Below are positions 1 through 6,554 of a DNA stretch of 7,086 bases, piece after piece (the stretch's first letter is position 1; each line of letters opens with the position of its first letter). The stretch comes from Caldifarciminota bacterium (GTDB lineage Bacteria > Hydrothermota > Hydrothermia > B15-G9 > WFZT01): assembly GCA_026986235.1 (NCBI GenBank), contig JALSOY010000244.1, forward strand, positions 1 to 7,086, written 5' to 3'. The translations under genes and the position numbers were made by a program. Below the pieces are notes generated by a model. It was not told the origin of the DNA, searched no databases, and saw only the letters and a program-made list of their open reading frames with translations.

Positions 1-499
1 ATTCTCCATTATTTACTTTCCAGTAATAACCCGTAACTGTAGAATCTCCATCAACATCGTGCCATTCAAGGTAGTAAGTTGCAACGGGTAAAATTGTATC
101 AGGCGGGAGTGTTCCGTACTGAAACTGGATGGTGGGTGGGGAATTTATAACAGGTATGGTTACGCTGGCAGGAGTTGGATCCACAGCGCCCTCGTTGTCC
201 AGCGCCCATATTTTGAATACATGGACCTGAACTGATCCGGCAGAAGAGAGGGAAAATGTGTCTGAGTTTGCTGTTGTGAAAACCGTATCGGGTTCGTCGT
301 CCCAGTGATAGTAGAAGCCCACGACATAGCCGTCAGGATCGTTGCCGTACCAGTGGAGAGCAACCCGCGCAGGTACCGTATCAACCCTGCCTTCCACATA
401 GAGATATGTTTCAGGAGGTATGTTTTCCACAGGATTTTCCAGAGGTTTCCTGTGACAGGAAACAAGTAGTGTTATGAGTACGGGTACCAGTTTCCTCAT
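1..499 (-). CDS. Lipoprotein with Ig/FN3-like modules, partial (3' end beyond window)
   Basis: The reading frame stays open from the ATG at 499 to the left edge, giving 166 codons with no stop. The N-terminus MRKLVPVLITLLVSC is a short lipoprotein signal peptide: basic start, hydrophobic core and lipobox LVSC with Cys15 as the expected lipidation site. After a Pro/Asn-rich linker comes a beta-rich module at about residues 28-117 with the pattern LHWYGNDPDGYVVGFYYHWD and later FKIWALDNEGAVDPTPA, typical of Ig/FN3-like extracellular modules. A second module starts at about residue 119 (NSPPTIQF, then DVDGDSTVTGYYWK), so the modules look tandem. The start ATG overlaps the TGA of the upstream T9SS-domain gene (ATGA), which suggests translational coupling and a shared job at the cell surface. 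No enzymatic motif is visible. The lipobox and frame are seen directly; surface anchoring is inferred. Confidence 0.85.
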   Translation of the reverse strand, partial: MRKLVPVLITLLVSCHRKPLENPVENIPPETYLYVEGRVDTVPARVALHWYGNDPDGYVVGFYYHWDDEPDTVFTTANSDTFSLSSAGSVQVHVFKIWALDNEGAVDPTPASVTIPVINSPPTIQFQYGTLPPDTILPVATYYLEWHDVDGDSTVTGYYWKVNNGE

Positions 500-2313
500 T
501 TTATTATCAAAAACTTTCCTCTCTGGGTCTCTCCCGTTTTCTCATCTTTAACCACGAAGTAATAGAGACCTGTGGCAACTTCCTGATCCTTATCCGTAAT
601 GAGATTCCATGATTCTTCCCCATAGATGGGGTTTTCGTGGTGGATGGTTTTAACCAGGTCACCTGCGAGGTTGAAGATGTAAATTGTACATTTTTCTGGC
701 AGGTTATTGAACCTTATTACGCGTCCGAAGGGCCCAGGAGAGTCCCAGACTGAAGACTTTTTGTATGGGTTGGGATAAACATAAACCTTTCTGCGGGGTG
801 CAGGAGGTGTACCGGGGATCACCCTGACCATATTGAGCCTCTTTGAGCTCTCGAGACTCGGAAGCCCGATGTCGGGATTACCCACATCGTAGGAGGTTAC
901 AGCATAGTAATAGGTGAAGCCATTTTTTACACCGTAGTCAACATACCTGTACCATCCGGCATAAGGTCCCTGTGTTTCAACTTCAGGTAACCCGGTGTTG
1001 AAGCCCCCGGAGTGATCCACATCCCATATAGAGTCATCCGGGGTTTTGTCGTACTGTTTTAAAAGTATCCAGGAGGAGTCCTGCAGTAAAGCAGAACTTC
1101 CCCTGTAGATCCTGTACCCTTCAAAGTCCCTCAGGTGCGGTGGAGTGGGATCCCTTGCGAATTCAGGGGAATTGTCAAAGTAGAGAGTTACCTTTCTATC
1201 TCCGGGGATTGCGACGAGTCTTGGAGAAGGTGGTGGAGCGGGCAATACATAACCTGCTTCAAAGGCCCTCTGTGCCCAGCTTGCATTCTGCTGCAGTTCC
1301 ACCTCATCCATTCCTCCTACCACTGCGACAACAAACCTCAGAGAGTCTCCTCTTCTCAATCTTTCAACAGGGCCCACTGAAATCAGGAATGCGGGGTCAA
1401 CATAACCGTTGGTTGCCACATACTCGTCGTCAACATCAGGATCCCTTTCTCCGTTGCTCAAAAGGATATATCTCTGGCTGTCAGGAACCTGTACACTGTA
1501 GTCCCAGTGCCACCAGTTGAAGGAAACAGTGAGGGAGTCCAAATCGAGATGCTCAGTGTCTTCAAGAACTCCAAGGAGCTTTATTCCCACCATCCCCCGG
1601 GCGAGATAGTCGTAACCGTCGTTCCTTTCATAGGCCATGTGGAGGGAATCGAGGTAAAAAAGCCTCTTGTGTTGAAAGAATGGACTTCTTCCGAAGTCTT
1701 CACCCCAGAAATCACGGTTACCGGTAACAAGCTCGGCATAAATTCCAAGGTAAACGGAATCAAGGTCATAAAGACCTATGTTTTTTATCGTATAGTCAAT
1801 AATGACTGCATCATCAATGTAAGAGTAACTCCAGGCGAGACTCACCTGATTTACCTGAAGACCAAGGGGGTGGTGATCCGGAATGTTTGTGACCGTATCG
1901 TAGTATGTAGCGTAGAAGTCCTGTTCTGAAATGGCGCTCAGGTCGTAATAAGGAGAGGTAATAAGGGTGGATTTCTGGATAACAGAGTCACCTGCCTCAT
2001 CTGTGGGCAGGAATTCAAAGCCCTGTGAGGACCCGGGGGTGACATTTAGCGCATCTATAACGCCCGTGGAAACAAACCTTGAATTACCCAGTTTCGCCCC
2101 CACCCACAGGCCAGCCCTGTAAAGGTGCTCAGTTCTGGAACCTATGGGATACTCACAGGACGGCAGAGGCTCGTGGGTATGCGGATCGTACACCCTGAAA
2201 CCGTTTCCCAGAACGCCGAAGTTTGTAACGGTAAGTGCAATGTTACCTATACTGGTGAACTTATAGGGATCCGTTATTGCAAAAAGAATTACCGGGAAAA
2301 AGACTATAATCAT
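496..2313 (-). CDS. Secreted beta-rich protein with FN3-like and T9SS type A sorting domains
   Basis: This protein of about 605 residues has a hydrophobic N-terminus (MIIVFFPVILFA) that acts as a probable signal peptide. Residues about 20-340 form a beta-rich region with the motifs CEYPIGS, LYRAGLWVGA and FVSTG, followed by YSYIDDAVIIDYTIKN. I know similar stretches from uncharacterised secreted proteins of FCB and candidate phyla, but no function. Residues about 364-480 look FN3-like (FEGYRIYRGSS, then FTYYYAVTSYD). The last 97 residues are a T9SS type A sorting domain: VYPNPYKK, IRFNNLPEKCTIYIFNLAGD, VATGLYYFVV and terminal GKFLIIK. The expected route is Sec export, then outer-membrane passage by the type IX system. 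A TTG 21 codons upstream (2376) is in frame and would add a basic n-region, but the ATG at 2313 has a strong GGAGGGG site, so I prefer it. The gene has its own promoter candidate and overlaps the lipoprotein gene by ATGA. No catalytic residues are recognised. Confidence 0.85.
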   Translation of the reverse strand: MIIVFFPVILFAITDPYKFTSIGNIALTVTNFGVLGNGFRVYDPHTHEPLPSCEYPIGSRTEHLYRAGLWVGAKLGNSRFVSTGVIDALNVTPGSSQGFEFLPTDEAGDSVIQKSTLITSPYYDLSAISEQDFYATYYDTVTNIPDHHPLGLQVNQVSLAWSYSYIDDAVIIDYTIKNIGLYDLDSVYLGIYAELVTGNRDFWGEDFGRSPFFQHKRLFYLDSLHMAYERNDGYDYLARGMVGIKLLGVLEDTEHLDLDSLTVSFNWWHWDYSVQVPDSQRYILLSNGERDPDVDDEYVATNGYVDPAFLISVGPVERLRRGDSLRFVVAVVGGMDEVELQQNASWAQRAFEAGYVLPAPPPSPRLVAIPGDRKVTLYFDNSPEFARDPTPPHLRDFEGYRIYRGSSALLQDSSWILLKQYDKTPDDSIWDVDHSGGFNTGLPEVETQGPYAGWYRYVDYGVKNGFTYYYAVTSYDVGNPDIGLPSLESSKRLNMVRVIPGTPPAPRRKVYVYPNPYKKSSVWDSPGPFGRVIRFNNLPEKCTIYIFNLAGDLVKTIHHENPIYGEESWNLITDKDQEVATGLYYFVVKDEKTGETQRGKFLIIK

Positions 2314-2317
2314 CCAT

Positions 2318-2324
2318 CCCCTCC
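2318..2324 (-). promoter_or_regulatory. Ribosome binding site deciding the start of the T9SS-domain gene
   Basis: GGAGGGG reads on the minus strand and ends four bases before the ATG at 2313 (the GGAGG core ends six before). The alternative TTG at 2376 has only a weak purine stretch upstream. The ATG is therefore the better start, at the cost of a signal peptide with no positive charge in its n-region. Confidence 0.6.
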
Positions 2325-2396
2325 ACTGAAGGAGAGCTCCAGACTTTCTTTTCTTAATTGATCTCCATCCACTCAATCTTATTTCTCGGCTTAAAA

Positions 2397-2425
2397 ATTA
2401 TGTTTTTTGAACACCGTAAGGTCAA
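2397..2425 (-). promoter_or_regulatory. Sigma-70-type promoter for the T9SS-domain/lipoprotein pair
   Basis: On the minus strand TTGACC (2425-2420) is separated by exactly 17 bases from CATAAT (2402-2397). Each box matches the housekeeping consensus at five of six positions. It lies just after the thiL stop codon, so the T9SS-domain gene and the lipoprotein probably form a unit transcribed separately from the hspR-sigma-thiL operon. The predicted transcript would start near 2390 and have a leader of about 75 bases before the ATG at 2313. No terminator is visible between thiL and this promoter, so readthrough remains possible. Confidence 0.5.
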
Positions 2426-2429
2426 CGAA

Positions 2430-3425
2430 CTATCCTCTCAGGTGGTCGTAACCCATGTTATCGACATAGACTTCGCTTCCGTCTTCTTTTACGAGTCTAA
2501 CGCCCACATGCGGCGAGTGAGTAACTTCCCCGATTTCTGTGACATCGTAACCCAATTTCTTGAGTTTTTCAAACTCTTCCTCACTCAGGGTGAATGCGAT
2601 CTCGTACTCCTCTCCACTTCCAACCACAAGCTGGAAGAGTGGAGCGCCAATCAGTCTTGACACATCTCTTAAGTAGGGTTTAAAGGGGAGCTTGCGTTCG
2701 TAGATGACTATTTCGACCTGTGAACTTCTTGCAATCCTTGAAAGGTCAACTCCGAGACCGTCTGATATATCTATGGATGAATTGATTTTAACATCGAGTA
2801 GGAGTTTTTTCATGAAGTTGATTTTTGGCCAGGGTTTATAGAACTTTTCGAGGATTTCCTCAAGATGATCTGAGGGGATTTGCTTTTTTATTTCGTGTCT
2901 GTTTATGATGTTAAGAGCAGTTCTCACCCTGCCAAGGTCACCTGTAACGACGACTTTGTCCCCCGGTTCAGCCCCACTTCTGGTGATGTTCCTTTCTCTT
3001 GGTATTTCCCCCACCACTGTTATAACGATTCCTACCCTTTCTGAGGCCGTTATGTTGCCTCCGGATGGTGAGATGCAGAACTCGCTGCTGAGTTTTTCGA
3101 AGCCATTGTAAATTTTCGTTATGTTTATCTCGGGGAACCTTTTTGGGATTTCGAGGTTAACGAGGAATGTCAGAGGGGTTGCGCCGACAACGGCAAGATC
3201 TGAGAGCGCTCCAGCCAGGGCCCTGTGACCCACCTGTTCATAAGGCAACATGTCCGGGTAGAAGTGCCGACCTTCAATGGTGGCGTCGACACTTATGACC
3301 AGGTTCTGGGTGGGTATTTCTTTCATGATCACAGTGTCGTCGCCAAAGCCGTTGACTATCCGTGGGTGGGGTTTATAGAATTCCCTGAGTTTTTCAATTA
3401 ATTGGTCTTCGCGTATGTGTATCAT
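2430..3425 (-). CDS. thiL: Thiamine-monophosphate kinase ThiL
   Basis: ThiL phosphorylates thiamine monophosphate with ATP to make the cofactor thiamine diphosphate in the cytoplasm. The 331 residues match the usual family length. Recognisable PurM-like/ThiL motifs in order are: GDD at 28-30, SVDATIEGRHF near 45-55 (metal-binding Asp47), GHRALAGALSDLAVVGATPL at 66-85, GGNITAS at 122-128, SGAEPGDKVVVTGDLG at 150-165, IDISDGLGVDLSRIA at 218-232, and GSGEEYEIAF at 269-278. Two positions vary from the common form: GGN where GGD is usual (as I recall, Aquifex ThiL also has Asn) and GEE where GED is usual. The ATG at 3425 overlaps the sigma-factor stop codon as ATGA, with no strong ribosome site of its own, so translation is probably coupled. 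No other thi gene is in the window. HypE and SelD share the fold, but the motif set fits ThiL best. Confidence 0.93.
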   Translation of the reverse strand: MIHIREDQLIEKLREFYKPHPRIVNGFGDDTVIMKEIPTQNLVISVDATIEGRHFYPDMLPYEQVGHRALAGALSDLAVVGATPLTFLVNLEIPKRFPEINITKIYNGFEKLSSEFCISPSGGNITASERVGIVITVVGEIPRERNITRSGAEPGDKVVVTGDLGRVRTALNIINRHEIKKQIPSDHLEEILEKFYKPWPKINFMKKLLLDVKINSSIDISDGLGVDLSRIARSSQVEIVIYERKLPFKPYLRDVSRLIGAPLFQLVVGSGEEYEIAFTLSEEEFEKLKKLGYDVTEIGEVTHSPHVGVRLVKEDGSEVYVDNMGYDHLRG

Positions 3426-4261
3426 ATCAGGTTTTTGAGAAGCTCACCGTGCTTCTGCTTCAGGGTTTTGAGTGCTCGCTCCTTGAGCTGCCTCACTCTC
3501 TCTCGGGAAATACCGAGCTGTTTCCCGATCTCCTCAAGTGTTTTTGGTTTGCCGTCGTCGAGCCCGAAATACATTTCGAGTATCATCTTATCCCGTGGCC
3601 GGAGGTCCTGCATCGCCTCTTTGAGTCTTTCTACAAGTTCTACCTCTTCGTAAGCCTCTTCAGGTGAAGGGAGTGCATTCTGATTTACCACATCCACAAG
3701 TGTTTGCTTCTCATTGTCCGGGTAAATGGGAGAATCGAGGGAGACTTCTGAGGTGATCATACTATACGACTTTTTCACATCCTCAGTGGGTATCCCGAGC
3801 TCTTCTGCTATTTCCTCAAAAGTTGGTTCCACTCCCTTTTCCTGCAGGAGATCAATCTGTGCTTCCCGGATTTTCTTCATCTTTGCCCGCTGCTCACCTG
3901 ATATCTTGATCAGTCTCGATTGCTCGTTCAGTGCTTTCATTATTGCCTGTCTTATCCACCAGATAGCATAGGACAGGAATCTCACCTTCCTGTTTGGATC
4001 AAATCTTTTGAGGGCACGGAGTAAACCGAGGTTGCCTTCGTTGATAAGATCAGCGAGTGGTACTCCGTAGCCCTGGTAATGTCTTGCAATACTGACGACG
4101 AATTTTAGATGGGAGTAAATAAGCTTTTCTATCGCCTCTTTATCACCCCTCTGGGCTCGAATAATGAGTTCCCTCTCCTCTTCAGGGGTGAGAGTGGGCG
4201 AGTCGGCGATCTCCCTGAAATAAATCTCCAGTGATTTTTCGTCTATGTTATAAAGACTCAT
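3422..4261 (-). CDS. rpoD: Short RpoD/SigA-class sigma-70 factor lacking region 1.1
   Basis: This 279-residue sigma factor directs RNA polymerase to -10/-35 promoters. Region 1.2 spans about 8-40 (SLEIYFREIAD, LTPEEERELIIRAQRGD). Region 2 spans about 45-115, with HLKFVVSIARHYQGYGVPLA, DLINEGNLGLLRALKRFDPN and the -10 reading helix FLSYAIWWIRQAIMKAL. Region 3 spans about 117-195. Region 4 spans about 207-275 and ends in the -35 helix-turn-helix TLEEIGKQLGISRERVRQLK. There is no region 1.1 or non-conserved insert, and the layout is very like the short primary sigma factors of Bacteroidota. It could be the housekeeping factor or a group 2 alternative; the symbol is therefore tentative. The promoter-like boxes in this window fit the consensus such a factor reads. 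The gene overlaps hspR by 14 bp and thiL by 4 bp, so all three are probably made from one transcript. GGAGG lies about 12 bases before the ATG. Confidence 0.92.
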   Translation of the reverse strand: MSLYNIDEKSLEIYFREIADSPTLTPEEERELIIRAQRGDKEAIEKLIYSHLKFVVSIARHYQGYGVPLADLINEGNLGLLRALKRFDPNRKVRFLSYAIWWIRQAIMKALNEQSRLIKISGEQRAKMKKIREAQIDLLQEKGVEPTFEEIAEELGIPTEDVKKSYSMITSEVSLDSPIYPDNEKQTLVDVVNQNALPSPEEAYEEVELVERLKEAMQDLRPRDKMILEMYFGLDDGKPKTLEEIGKQLGISRERVRQLKERALKTLKQKHGELLKNLI

Positions 4262-4541
4262 CTTTCTCGAATTCCTCCAGGGCCTTATCTATATCAACGG
4301 TCATCTCAAGTACCATTTTAACCCCTGCGAGGTTTAACCCCTTTTCGTGGGTCAGATACTTGATAAGCTTTAGCTTCTTTAAATCGTTTAAAGAGTAAAG
4401 CCTCGTTTTTTTATCCGTTCTTTTAGGCACAACAAGTCCTTTCTTTTCGTAAAGCCTCAAGGTCTGGACATGCAATCCCACCAGTCTTGCGGCAACACTT
4501 ATAACATACACAGGCTCGTTTGGCCCTATTTCCTTTATCAT
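4248..4541 (-). CDS. hspR: HspR-type MerR-family heat-shock regulator
   Basis: This small (97-residue) MerR-family DNA-binding protein carries the HspR signature. The N-terminal helix-turn-helix is at about 12-31 (YVISVAARLVGLHVQTLRLY), the wing at 41-50 (RTDKKTRLYS), and the HspR-typical segment KYLTHEKGLNLAGVKMVLEM at 61-80, followed by a short acidic tail. Known HspR proteins repress chaperone genes by binding HAIR inverted repeats, with DnaK as co-repressor. There is no effector domain and no metal-binding cysteine, which argues against the metal or redox MerR branches. Two ATGs compete: the one at 4541 has GGGGGG ending six bases upstream, while the one at 4547 abuts that run, so I prefer 4541. 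Its 3' end overlaps the sigma-factor gene by 14 bp. No dnaK, dnaJ, grpE or clpB lies next to it here, which is where hspR is often found. Confidence 0.88.
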   Translation of the reverse strand: MIKEIGPNEPVYVISVAARLVGLHVQTLRLYEKKGLVVPKRTDKKTRLYSLNDLKKLKLIKYLTHEKGLNLAGVKMVLEMTVDIDKALEEFEKDESL

Positions 4542-4574
4542 ACTCATCCCCCCTTCGGTTTTGTTGTGCTAATA

Positions 4575-4604
4575 TTTATATAATCCCTTACAGGGGGTTG
4601 TCAA
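4575..4604 (-). promoter_or_regulatory. Strong promoter of the hspR-sigma-thiL operon
   Basis: On the minus strand a perfect -35 TTGACA (4604-4599) is followed by the AT-rich box TATATAAA (4582-4575). Read as TATAAA, the -10 has an 18-base spacer; read as TATATA, 16 bases. The spacer contains a small dyad, CCCT-GTA-AGGG (4595-4585). The predicted start of transcription is about 25 bases before the hspR ribosome site. This is the best -35 match in the window, and long dyad-bearing spacers are typical of MerR-family promoters. Confidence 0.6.
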
Positions 4605-4605
4605 G
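4586..4605 (-). promoter_or_regulatory. Possible HAIR-like operator overlapping the hspR promoter
   Basis: CTTGACA (4605-4599), six bases, then TGTAAGG (4592-4586) form an imperfect dyad with five of seven arm positions paired. It resembles, but does not match, the HspR box CTTGAGT-N7-ACTCAAG: the first arm shares CTTGA and the spacing is one base short. Because it covers the -35 box and spacer, binding here would suit autorepression by HspR. A competing dyad, TTATCAA-N5-TTGACAA (4616-4598, one mismatch), overlaps it. Function is inferred. Confidence 0.3.
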
Positions 4606-4633
4606 TTTTTTGATAAAGGAGAAGTTAACTAAT

Positions 4634-6469
4634 TTAAGCCCACTTTTCTATAAGCTCCTGATATTTATCCCACGGATACACATCGAGTGCCTTTATCCAT
4701 TTTGACAGTTTTTCCACCCTTGCCTTTGGATCCTCGGGTATCTGAAGTGGTCTTCCGCGGCAGTCTACGATCAATCCAACGACTCCACCTTCAACTTCTA
4801 CCTCATGCACCTTACCCTTACCTGCCCCTGCGTCAAAGTTCTTTGATGGTTCTATAGTAGCCTTTGCCTTCTCACCTATACCAAGTGGCACGCGAAGGAG
4901 GTCTCCGAAGTTAACCGTAAGTTTTTTCCTCTCCCCTCTTGGCAGTTCGAGCTGAATTTTAACGCACGGTTTACCCTCTTTATCAACACCTTTTGGTGCA
5001 ATAGAACTTCCAAGCCTGATCAGGCAGTCCCGGTCAAAAACCTCTGTTGCTGCTTCTTCGTGAACAGTGGAGAGGACACCGAGATGTGGCATCATGAAAA
5101 TGGAGTCCACGGTCAGCATGGTCACACCTTCAGGCTGGAACGCATCGAGCATCATGAGTGCAGCCTGCTGGCGCCGTGGAGCGTGGGAAAGAACACCTCC
5201 AGAACCAATTATAAGGGCCAGTGTCATCATGTTTACAAGAGTCTCTCCCGTCATGGTCTGTGCAAAGGCGTCACTTATGGTCCTCTGCTGTTGAACGCCT
5301 TTAAGGCCCACTGCCATTGCCTTGTGGTGCTGAAACGCCAGTCTGAGGGCCTCTCTGGCTATGGCCTGCTCGATTATCAGCTCCTCCAGAGTCTGAGGAA
5401 TAGTAGTCGGACGGATCATCTTGTTCCTTATCCTGTTCCTCAGATCGGACTCTTCAATTTTAAACGGGACCCAGCGAAGGATATTTTTTATACCAGCCTC
5501 CACCATCACATTGGAGATGGAATAACTCATGCCAAGGTTGGCGGAAACCGTTCTGTTGAATACACCCTGAAAGACGGAGAACACATCAGTAGTGGCTCCT
5601 CCGATGTCAACACCGAGAACTTCTATATTATTTTTACGGGCGACCTTCTCGACGAGGAGGCCGACAGCGCCGGGTGTCGGCATTATGGGCACATCCGTCC
5701 AGCTCATCAGCTTCTTGTACCCGGGGGCATGCTGCATCACATGTTCCATGAAAAGCTCATGGATTTTATCCCTTGCTGGACGGAGATTTTCCCTTTCAAG
5801 TACCGGTCTGATGTTGTCAACAATATAAAGGGCGACCTTGTCGCCCAGGATCTTTTTTATATCCTCCCTTGCATCCTTGTTCCCCGCATAAATAACTGGT
5901 AATTTGTAGCCGACACCAAATCTTGGTCTCGGCTCGGCAGCCGCAATAAGTTCAGCAAGCTCAATAACATGTTTCTTGGTACCGCCATCCACTCCACCGG
6001 CAAGAAGGATCATGTCAGGTCTCAGTCTTCTTATAAGTTCTACTCTCTCGTGTGGCATCCTTCCGTCGTTGGAAGCAATGACCTCCATAACGATTGCACC
6101 TGCTCCGAGGGCTGCCCTCGCCGCACTTTCAGCCGTCATACTCTTAACAACTCCAGCGACAAGCATCTGTAGCCCACCACCCGCAGAAGATGTGGAAACA
6201 TAGGCATCCACTCCCTCATCTTCCTTTGCAGGTTTCAGTATTTTCTCACCCTCAAGGATTTTGATCCCGGTAAGCTCTTCCACTTCTCTGAAAGCGTTCA
6301 GAACTCCGCGGGTAACATCTTCAAATGGTGCCTCAACCGTGGTAGGCGCCTCCCCCCTTGCAATTAACCTGTAACTTTCCTCTTTCCTTCCAATCAAAAT
6401 GGCCTTGGTCGTGGTACTTCCACAGTCAGTTGCAATTACCCTCTTTAAAATTTCGATTTCAGCAGCCAT
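4634..6469 (-). CDS. glmL: Long-form GlmL/MutL-family ASKHA ATPase (glutamate mutase L type)
   Basis: This 611-residue protein belongs to the MutL family encoded with the coenzyme-B12 glutamate mutase (GlmES), thought to be a reactivating chaperone for adenosylcobalamin mutases. The actin/Hsp70-type nucleotide fold shows in phosphate-1 DCGSTTTK at 15-22, the LLAGGVDGG loop at 155-163, and phosphate-2 GVDIGGATTDVFSV at 286-299. Other conserved stretches are STSSAGGGLQMLVAG (92-106) and PTPGAVGLLVEKVA (264-277). The clostridial protein is about 460 residues; here about 150 more follow, including GVVGLIVDCRGRPLQIPED (562-580) and a terminal DVYPWDKYQELIEKW. I believe this long form occurs in other thermophilic lineages. 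The ATG at 6469 has a strong GGAGGA site six bases upstream. No mutase subunit lies beside it, so the partner could be an aminomutase or another B12 mutase elsewhere. It should not be confused with DNA mismatch-repair MutL. Confidence 0.88.
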   Translation of the reverse strand: MAAEIEILKRVIATDCGSTTTKAILIGRKEESYRLIARGEAPTTVEAPFEDVTRGVLNAFREVEELTGIKILEGEKILKPAKEDEGVDAYVSTSSAGGGLQMLVAGVVKSMTAESAARAALGAGAIVMEVIASNDGRMPHERVELIRRLRPDMILLAGGVDGGTKKHVIELAELIAAAEPRPRFGVGYKLPVIYAGNKDAREDIKKILGDKVALYIVDNIRPVLERENLRPARDKIHELFMEHVMQHAPGYKKLMSWTDVPIMPTPGAVGLLVEKVARKNNIEVLGVDIGGATTDVFSVFQGVFNRTVSANLGMSYSISNVMVEAGIKNILRWVPFKIEESDLRNRIRNKMIRPTTIPQTLEELIIEQAIAREALRLAFQHHKAMAVGLKGVQQQRTISDAFAQTMTGETLVNMMTLALIIGSGGVLSHAPRRQQAALMMLDAFQPEGVTMLTVDSIFMMPHLGVLSTVHEEAATEVFDRDCLIRLGSSIAPKGVDKEGKPCVKIQLELPRGERKKLTVNFGDLLRVPLGIGEKAKATIEPSKNFDAGAGKGKVHEVEVEGGVVGLIVDCRGRPLQIPEDPKARVEKLSKWIKALDVYPWDKYQELIEKWA

Positions 6470-6473
6470 ATTT

Positions 6474-6480
6474 CTCCTCC
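6474..6480 (-). promoter_or_regulatory. Strong ribosome binding site of glmL
   Basis: GGAGGAG reads on the minus strand just before the ATG at 6469. Its near-ideal spacing fixes this start and implies efficient translation. Confidence 0.65.
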
Positions 6481-6490
6481 TATAAAGTTT

Positions 6491-6520
6491 ATTTTAATGC
6501 TTCCCACTCACTCCTTTCAA
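6491..6520 (-). promoter_or_regulatory. Candidate promoter for glmL
   Basis: TTGAAA (6520-6515) and TAAAAT (6496-6491) read on the minus strand with an 18-base spacer. Each matches the housekeeping consensus at five of six positions. They lie between the coiled-coil gene stop and glmL, so glmL may be transcribed alone. The spacer is GC-rich and purine-rich, and the AT-rich setting makes chance matches possible. Confidence 0.4.
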
Positions 6521-6554
6521 ATTTCCGGGAATAATTGGAGGGTTTTTGACAGAA

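Noticed and set aside
160..465. A 101-codon minus-strand frame within the lipoprotein region
   Set aside because: It lies in another frame of the lipoprotein gene, has no domain-like composition, and the overlapping frame has a lipobox, module motifs and coupling to its neighbour.
1507..1929. A 140-codon plus-strand frame
   Set aside because: It is antisense to the T9SS-domain gene, with no supporting motif or convincing ribosome site.
2377..2429. A terminator between thiL and the T9SS-domain gene (A/T runs present)
   Set aside because: The only dyad, ACC-GTAA-GGT, is a 3-bp stem; the A-run is explained as promoter spacer.
4585..4595. CCCT-GTA-AGGG as an intrinsic terminator after glmL
   Set aside because: The stem is only 4 bp and no T-run follows on the minus strand; it lies in the promoter spacer of hspR.
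5060..5902. A 280-codon open frame on the plus strand
   Set aside because: It is antisense to glmL, whose motifs are clear; the translation has no recognisable domain and is rich in His and Cys, as expected of a shadow frame.
4634..6469. DNA mismatch-repair MutL
   Set aside because: It has Hsp70/actin-type DCGSTTTK and DIGGATTD motifs, not the GHKL ATPase motifs of mismatch-repair MutL.
6521..6554. A terminator after the coiled-coil gene
   Set aside because: TTCCCGGAA is a near-palindrome with no room for a loop and no following T-run.
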